Of a stretch of DNA of 25,256 bases, positions 20,700-25,256 are shown one piece after another. The stretch covers positions 1-25,256 of the forward strand of contig WFSR01000004.1 of assembly GCA_015485895.1 (NCBI GenBank), written 5' to 3'. Every line of letters starts with the position of its first letter. Position 1 is the stretch's first letter. The notes under the pieces are model-generated. The model saw only the letters and a program-made list of their open reading frames with translations, did no database searches and had not been told where the DNA came from. The translations under genes were made by a program, and so were the position numbers. The stretch is from Candidatus Microgenomates bacterium. GTDB taxonomy: Bacteria; Patescibacteriota; Microgenomatia; UBA12405; UBA6130.

Positions 20700-21896
20700 T
20701 TATTCAATAATTTCAGTAATAACCCCAGCCCCAACAGTCAGGCCTCCTTCACGAATAGCAAAATGGTCTCCTTTTTCCAACGCTACTGGTTTAATAAGTT
20801 TAACCTCTAAATTAGCATTATCGCCGGGCATAACCATTTCTGTCCCGTCAGGCAATTTAATATCACCGGTAACATCGGTAGTCTTAATATATATCTGGGG
20901 ACGATAACCGCTAAAGAATGGCGTGTGCCGACCTCCCTCCTCCTTCTTCAAAACATAAACTTCGGCCTTAAATTTGGTATGGGGCGTAATCGAGCCCGGG
21001 GCGGCCAAAACCATCCCCCGTTCAACGTCCTTCTTTTCAATACCTCGCAAGAGAATACCAATATTATCACCAGCCTGCCCCTCATCCAAGATCTTGCGGA
21101 ACATCTCAATTCCGGTGACCACTGTCTTCCGGGTATCCCGCAAGCCGACAATTTCTACCTCTTCATTTAATTTTATCTTGCCCCTAGAAACTCTGCCGGT
21201 AACAACCGTCCCCCGTCCCTTGATTGAAAAGACATCTTCAATCGGCATCAAAAAGGGCTTGTCAAGGTCGCGCGTGGGGGTCGGAATATAATCATCGACC
21301 GCCTTCATCAAATCCAGAATTGATTTTTCCGCCGCTTCATCGCCCTCTAATGCCTTCAGGGCCGAACCGCGGATGATAGGAACATTATCGCCGTCATATT
21401 GATATTTCTTAAGCAGCTCGCGGATTTCCCCTTCAACTAGCTCCAAAAATTCAGGGTCATCAACTAAATCTACTTTATTTAAAAAGACGACAATCGCCGG
21501 CACATCTACCTGGCGGGCTAAAAGAACATGCTCGCGGGTTTGGGGCATCGGGCCATCGGCCGCGGAAACCACCAAAATAGCTCCGTCCATTTGGGCAGCA
21601 CCGGTAATCATATTCTTGACATAATCAGCGTGTCCCGGACAGTCAATGTGGGCGTAATGACGCTTATCAGTTTCGTATTCGACATGGGCAATAGAAATAG
21701 TCAAAATTTTATTGGCATCCCGCACTGCCCCTCCCTTGGCAATATCAGCATACTTCATTTCCTTAGCTTTGCCCTGCTTAGCTAAAACCTTGGTAATTGC
21801 TGCCGTGAGAGTCGTTTTCCCATGGTCGACATGACCAATGGTACCAATATTAATGTGCGGTTTAGTCCGCTCAAATTTTTGTTTTGCGTCAGCCAC
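20700..21896 (-). CDS. tuf: Elongation factor Tu
   Basis: 398 residues, the GTPase that delivers aminoacyl-tRNA to the ribosome. It starts with GTG at 21896, preceded by a full AAGGAGGT ribosome site. G1 is GHVDHGKT (21-28), G3 is DCPGH (85-89), G4 is NKVD (in VFLNKVDLVDD), and the domain 2/3 segments GGRHTPFFSGYRPQIYIKTT and EKGDHFAIREGGLTVGAGV are standard. Switch I is not: the near-invariant RGITI is KILTI here (residues 63-67, in VRDANKILTISIAHVEY), keeping only the Mg-binding threonine, T66. EF-G in this window keeps the normal RGITI. It has its own promoter and precedes rpsJ. Confidence 0.96.
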   Translation of the reverse strand: MADAKQKFERTKPHINIGTIGHVDHGKTTLTAAITKVLAKQGKAKEMKYADIAKGGAVRDANKILTISIAHVEYETDKRHYAHIDCPGHADYVKNMITGAAQMDGAILVVSAADGPMPQTREHVLLARQVDVPAIVVFLNKVDLVDDPEFLELVEGEIRELLKKYQYDGDNVPIIRGSALKALEGDEAAEKSILDLMKAVDDYIPTPTRDLDKPFLMPIEDVFSIKGRGTVVTGRVSRGKIKLNEEVEIVGLRDTRKTVVTGIEMFRKILDEGQAGDNIGILLRGIEKKDVERGMVLAAPGSITPHTKFKAEVYVLKKEEGGRHTPFFSGYRPQIYIKTTDVTGDIKLPDGTEMVMPGDNANLEVKLIKPVALEKGDHFAIREGGLTVGAGVITEIIE

Positions 21897-21900
21897 TTTG

Positions 21901-21908
21901 ACCTCCTT
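21901..21908 (-). promoter_or_regulatory. Strong ribosome binding site that fixes the tuf GTG start
   Basis: AAGGAGGT read on the minus strand, four bases before the GTG at 21896. It supports use of the GTG codon as start. Confidence 0.75.
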
Positions 21909-21927
21909 TACAAATTTTAACTTTGAA

Positions 21928-21956
21928 ATTGTAACATTCTACTAAATAAATTGCAA
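21928..21956 (-). promoter_or_regulatory. tuf promoter
   Basis: Read on the minus strand: -35 TTGCAA (21951-21956), a 17-base spacer, -10 TACAAT (21928-21933). Transcription would start near 21921, giving a leader of about 25 bases that contains the AAGGAGGT site. The -35 begins only two bases after the fusA stop codon, so tuf and the genes behind it can be made independently of fusA. Confidence 0.7.
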
Positions 21957-21958
21957 AC

Positions 21959-24073
21959 TCATTTTTCATCACCAACAGTTTTATTCTTTATTATCTCCTC
22001 TTGAATATTCTTTGGTACCTCCGCATAGTGTGATGGCTCAGCATAAAATGAACCGCGCCCTTGCGTCAAACTCCTAATAATTGTAGCATATCCACTAATA
22101 TTTGCAAGAGGAACTAAGGCACTAATAATACGCATCTGTCCCCGATTTTCACTCCCCAGAATTTGAGCGCGGCGAGAAGAAAGGTCACCAATAACCTGGC
22201 CCATAAAATCTTCGGGGACACTTACTTCTAATTTCATAATTGGCTCCAGGAGAATCGGCCTAGCTTGTTTTACCGCTTCTTGGAGGGCAATTGAACCAGC
22301 AATTTTAAAAGCCATATCCGATGAATCAACCTCATGGTAAGATCCGTCATAAACAGCCACTTCTAAATCCGTCAGAGGATAGCCAGCCAAGACTCCTTTT
22401 TCAGCTGCTTCACGGACCCCTTTTTCAATAGCTGGAATAAAGTTAGCCGGAATTGCCGCTCCCCTTATCTCAGAAGTAAACTTCACCCCCGATCCTAACT
22501 CGCCCGGAGTGACCCGCAACCAACAATGGCCATATTGTCCCCGGCCTCCAGTTTGGCGGATATACTTCCCCTCGGCTTTAGCCTCGTTTTTAATTGTCTC
22601 CCGGTAAGCTACCTGAGGCCGGCCGGTGCGCAGTTTGACACCAAATTCTCGCTGCATCCGGTCAACAATAATTTCCAAATGTAATTCGCCCATTCCCGAT
22701 AGAATCGTCTGCCCTGTCTCTGGATTCACTTTTACCCGAAGGGTAGGATCTTCCTCTAAAAGTCGGTTGAGGGCCTGACTCATCTTTTCTTGATCACTTT
22801 TACTCTCCGGTTCAATCGCCAGAGAAATGACCGGTTCGGCAAATTCAATTGACTCAAACGCAATTGGATGCTGTGGATCACACAAAGTATCACCAGTTTT
22901 AGAAACTTTCAAACCAATAGCGGCCACAATTTCTCCAGCAAAAGCTTCTTCGATACCCTCACGCTTGTTAGCGTGCATTAGAAGCAAACGGCCAATTCGC
23001 TCGCTCTTATTTTTATTACTATTCAAGACGGTACTGCCAGTTTTTAAAACCCCAGAGTAAATCCGCAAATAAGACAGGCGGCCAACGTGGGGGTCAGTTT
23101 GGACTTTAAAGAGCAAAGCAGCCAACGGTTCTTGATTGTTAGGATGGCGCTCTTCTTCCCGGCCAGTTTTGGGATTAACCCCTTTGGCTGGAGGGATATC
23201 CGCCGGAGAAGGGAGATAATCAATCACACCATCCAACAATGGTTGGACGCCTTTATTACGCAAGGAGGAACCGCAATAAATAGGAATTAACTCACCAGCA
23301 ATGGTCGCCCGGCGCAAACCTTTCTTTAAGTCTTCAACAGGAATTTCCTCACCGTTAAGGTAGTGTTCCATCAGCTTATCGTCATAGGTGCAAATGTTCT
23401 CAATTAACTGCTGGCGATATTTTTCAGTTTCTTCTTCTAATTCAGCCGGAATAGGATGTTCTGAATATTTAGCGCCCAATTCATCCTGATCCCACAAAAG
23501 CATCTTTTGCTCCAAGACTAAAACCACACCCCGAAAGTCATGCTCGGCTCCAACCGGAATTGTCAAAACAGCCAATTTTTTGCCAAAACGATCGGCAATC
23601 ATCTTTAAGGAGCCCGAAAAATCGGCGCCAACTTTATCCATTTTGTTAAGAAAGACCAAGCGGGGCACCCCATATTTATCGGCCTGATGCCAAACAGTTT
23701 CCGATTGGGCCTGGACGCCTTCTTCAGCATCAAAAACCATAATCGCCCCGTCTAAAACCCGTAAGGCCCGTTCCACTTCGGCGGTAAAATCGACATGACC
23801 CGGGGTGTCGATAATGTTGATGCGCATTCCCCGCCAGAAAGTAGTTACCGCCGCCGAAACAATAGTAATACCTCGCTCCCGCTCTTGTTCCATCCAGTCG
23901 GTCACCGTATTGCCGTCATCAATATTGCCCATTTTATAAGTCCGGCCGGTATAAAAAAGAATTCTTTCAGTGGTCGTAGTTTTCCCGGCATCAATATGGG
24001 CAATAATCCCAATATTACGGACTTTTTCAATAGAAACCAACCGATTTTTAGTTACCTCAATTGCTTCGGCCAT
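21959..24073 (-). CDS. fusA: Elongation factor G
   Basis: 704 residues from the ATG at 24073; a TTG 15 bases upstream is in frame but gives no conserved residues. EF-G drives translocation and, with the recycling factor, splits ribosomes. G1 is AHIDAGKTTTTE, G2 RERGITI, G3 DTPGHVDF, G4 NKMD. Domain II begins near LAALLFKVQTDPHVGRLSYL, domain IV has RQTGGRGQYGHCWL, and domain V ends with AQILGSENRGQMRIISALVP. Length is normal. rpsL and rpsG, usually upstream of fusA in the str operon, are not adjacent here. Its stop is TGA, supporting the standard code. Confidence 0.97.
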   Translation of the reverse strand: MAEAIEVTKNRLVSIEKVRNIGIIAHIDAGKTTTTERILFYTGRTYKMGNIDDGNTVTDWMEQERERGITIVSAAVTTFWRGMRINIIDTPGHVDFTAEVERALRVLDGAIMVFDAEEGVQAQSETVWHQADKYGVPRLVFLNKMDKVGADFSGSLKMIADRFGKKLAVLTIPVGAEHDFRGVVLVLEQKMLLWDQDELGAKYSEHPIPAELEEETEKYRQQLIENICTYDDKLMEHYLNGEEIPVEDLKKGLRRATIAGELIPIYCGSSLRNKGVQPLLDGVIDYLPSPADIPPAKGVNPKTGREEERHPNNQEPLAALLFKVQTDPHVGRLSYLRIYSGVLKTGSTVLNSNKNKSERIGRLLLMHANKREGIEEAFAGEIVAAIGLKVSKTGDTLCDPQHPIAFESIEFAEPVISLAIEPESKSDQEKMSQALNRLLEEDPTLRVKVNPETGQTILSGMGELHLEIIVDRMQREFGVKLRTGRPQVAYRETIKNEAKAEGKYIRQTGGRGQYGHCWLRVTPGELGSGVKFTSEIRGAAIPANFIPAIEKGVREAAEKGVLAGYPLTDLEVAVYDGSYHEVDSSDMAFKIAGSIALQEAVKQARPILLEPIMKLEVSVPEDFMGQVIGDLSSRRAQILGSENRGQMRIISALVPLANISGYATIIRSLTQGRGSFYAEPSHYAEVPKNIQEEIIKNKTVGDEK

Positions 24074-24132
24074 AAAATTTGTCGCCAAAAAATGCGCTAA
24101 AAAATAACGCCCTTCATCGGGCTAGTGCTTTT

Positions 24133-24138
24133 AATATA
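24133..24138 (-). promoter_or_regulatory. Probable fusA promoter, extended -10
   Basis: On the minus strand TATATT is preceded by TGG, giving the extended -10 form TGnTATATT; the -35 region (about 24155-24161) is poor. Transcription would start near 24126, leaving a leader of about 50 bases before the fusA ATG. Confidence 0.45.
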
Positions 24139-24264
24139 CCATAAATTTATTGAGGATGAAAGAAAGATCAGAAAATTCCAAATTCCAAATCACGAAGCTT
24201 AAACCCCGACATCCACCACCCGGCAAAGTCGGCACAAAAACTTGTTGACAAAACCGTAGTTTGT

Positions 24265-24285
24265 ATGGTAATAGTAGTTTACCAT
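24265..24285. promoter_or_regulatory. Operator-like inverted repeat
   Basis: ATGGTAA, a 7-base spacer, TTACCAT: perfect 7-base arms. It starts 14 bases after a TTGACA (24245-24250, plus strand), where a -10 would be expected (TAATAG at 24269-24274, weak). A repressor site over a promoter for the downstream plus-strand gene is a reasonable reading. Confidence 0.4.
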
Positions 24286-24412
24286 GAATAGCATTATTAC
24301 TGCTACCTGCTCTCACTTTTACTATCATCCGTAATCTATAAACGTTTTAAGTAAAATTAAGAAGAACACTTGAATCTCATCTTAGTCTTAAAAATTCCTA
24401 ACAAAGTTCCCA

Positions 24413-25256
24413 ATGACTACAAGAACCTCACCCGAATCAGATTCCAAAATCGTCTGGATGATGGACGAGACGATCGCCCGAGCTCATCCCCAAAATTGGC
24501 GGGAGGTCATCAGTCTAGAGCATGAACTAATTCAAATAATAGGTGCTCCTGAACTACATCACCAAATCGTCAGCCCGCTAGAATGTTTGCCAGCAATGAT
24601 CGATAAATTGCACCGGCAAGATTTTAGTTGTATTTTTGATCTAACAGGTTGGCTAACACCGGTTTTGCAAGAGTTGTTTCCTTTCGCGCCAATTATCAAC
24701 GAATTCGCGATGAGTCGTGTTCGAACAGTATCGTCTCCTTCTCTAGAAACCGCAGGTTATATTTTAAGCATGACGCCAGAGCAAATCCAAAAAACTCGCC
24801 AGTCTTTAGATTTATCTCGCCCACTTATAGTAGATGACGTAAGTTTTAGTGGCTGGACAAGTGCCAAAACAATGGAGATATGGCACCTGAACCCAGAAAA
24901 CACTGCCCATGCGTTTTTAATCGCTAATACTGGCAAGCTTAGCGAGAATCAATCAGGAGCAGTGAAAAAACTCGAAAGATTGGGAAGTAAGGTTATCTTT
25001 GGATACGCGCTCGAAACACCTAAAGACGATGGCTGGCATTTAAAAGATCTTCACGAGCATCCGAAATTAGAAGAAGCGCTTGAGATGGCATTGAATTTTC
25101 AAAGTATAATAGCAAATTTCGGCATGCGTTCTGAAGCTGCACAAACCTTCCTTGCCGATGAGAAAAAAATGCGAACTCTGTTCCCTGATTATTTTACTTC
25201 CAGAGAAATCGAAATTATGATCAAATGGGGAATATTCATTCCCCTGAAAATACACC
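24413..25256 (+). CDS. Phosphoribosyltransferase-like protein, 3' end cut by window edge
   Basis: The ATG at 24413 opens a frame that stays open for 281 codons to the window end, so the C-terminus is missing. A type I phosphoribosyltransferase-like PRPP-binding motif is seen at about residues 138-147: LIVDDVSFSG, with D141 and D142 the expected ribose-binding acidic pair, followed by WTSAKTME. The upstream part contains FDLTGWLTPVLQ and FAMSRVRT. No membrane segment or signal peptide is seen. The residues beyond the motif (about 175-281) do not match a family I can name. The substrate is unknown; PRTase-like folds also occur in regulators and in stress or phage-defence operons. No strong Shine-Dalgarno precedes the ATG. 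Codon pattern and an unbroken 843-base frame support a real gene. Confidence 0.7.
   Translation, partial: MTTRTSPESDSKIVWMMDETIARAHPQNWREVISLEHELIQIIGAPELHHQIVSPLECLPAMIDKLHRQDFSCIFDLTGWLTPVLQELFPFAPIINEFAMSRVRTVSSPSLETAGYILSMTPEQIQKTRQSLDLSRPLIVDDVSFSGWTSAKTMEIWHLNPENTAHAFLIANTGKLSENQSGAVKKLERLGSKVIFGYALETPKDDGWHLKDLHEHPKLEEALEMALNFQSIIANFGMRSEAAQTFLADEKKMRTLFPDYFTSREIEIMIKWGIFIPLKIH

Larger units (their letters stand above)
24074..24412. other. Divergent intergenic region between fusA and the PRTase-like gene
   Basis: Roughly 340 bases with no credible protein gene. It holds the fusA promoter, a short A/T repeat remnant (ATTCCAAATTCCAAAT, about 24175-24190) related to the outer repeat at 5295-5353, a TTGACA at 24245-24250 on the plus strand, and an inverted repeat at 24265-24285. 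A 16-codon plus-strand frame (24284-24334) starts at the edge of that repeat; nothing supports its being translated. In the fusA leader, GCCC/GGGC followed by a T-rich run (about 24105-24124) could be a very weak attenuator. Confidence 0.6.

Noticed and set aside
24284..24334. A 16-codon leader peptide gene before the PRTase-like gene
   Set aside because: No ribosome binding site, no recognisable composition and no attenuator downstream; such short frames are expected by chance.

Overview
The window looks like a chromosomal segment of a Candidate Phyla Radiation (Patescibacteria) bacterium. The main reasons are a very compact str-S10-spc-alpha ribosomal gene cluster in which uL30 (rpmD) is missing between uS5 and uL15, stop and start codons that overlap or sit 0-1 base apart through most of the cluster, short divergent ribosomal proteins, a two-gene SufC/SufB-type Fe-S module, and intergenic DNA full of small palindromes. 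The code is standard for bacteria: TGA is used as a stop by fusA, rplD, sufC, rpmJ and others. The phylum within CPR cannot be fixed from this window.

Left end (1-3245, plus strand) is accessory DNA. An intact tRNA-Pro(GGG) with its own promoter is followed by a decayed Nif3/DUF34 gene, then a translationally coupled pair (a DUF5678-like small protein and a retropepsin-like aspartic protease), and a short remnant resembling the C-terminus of a GIY-YIG nuclease. That remnant abuts a second copy of the tRNA-Pro gene, nearly identical to the first but interrupted by two palindromic insertions (D loop and anticodon stem). A third, more decayed tRNA-like stretch with similar palindromes follows. 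Next comes a class II Fic protein gene with a consensus promoter whose -35 and -10 elements each lie in an inverted repeat, suggesting tight, possibly self-imposed, control.

Centre-left (3296-4896, plus): sufC and a sufB-type gene overlap and form a minimal Fe-S scaffold module, probably transcribed with almost no leader. Between them and the converging ribosomal cluster lies 4897-5440, about 540 bases built of nested inverted repeats: an outer pair with a 32-base perfect core, an inner MITE-like pair, and small GC palindromes.

Centre to right (5441-24073, minus): read from the right, the cluster runs fusA, tuf, rpsJ, rplC, rplD, rplW, rplB, rpsS, rplV, rpsC, rplP, rpmC, rpsQ, rplN, rplX, rplE, rpsN, rpsH, rplF, rplR, rpsE, rplO, secY, adk, map, infA, rpmJ, rpsM, rpsK, rpsD, rpoA, rplQ, rplM, rpsI. 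It supplies two elongation factors, most ribosomal proteins made from these operons, the RNA polymerase alpha subunit, the SecY channel, adenylate kinase, methionine aminopeptidase and IF-1. The small bL36 gene at 9115-9228 was recovered by direct translation. A good promoter lies just before tuf and a weaker one before fusA. EF-Tu has an unusual switch I: the near-invariant Arg-Gly-Ile-Thr is Lys-Ile-Leu-Thr.

Right end (24074-25256): a 340-base intergenic region with an operator-like inverted repeat, then the 5' 281 codons of a plus-strand gene with a phosphoribosyltransferase-like DDVSFSG motif, cut by the window edge.
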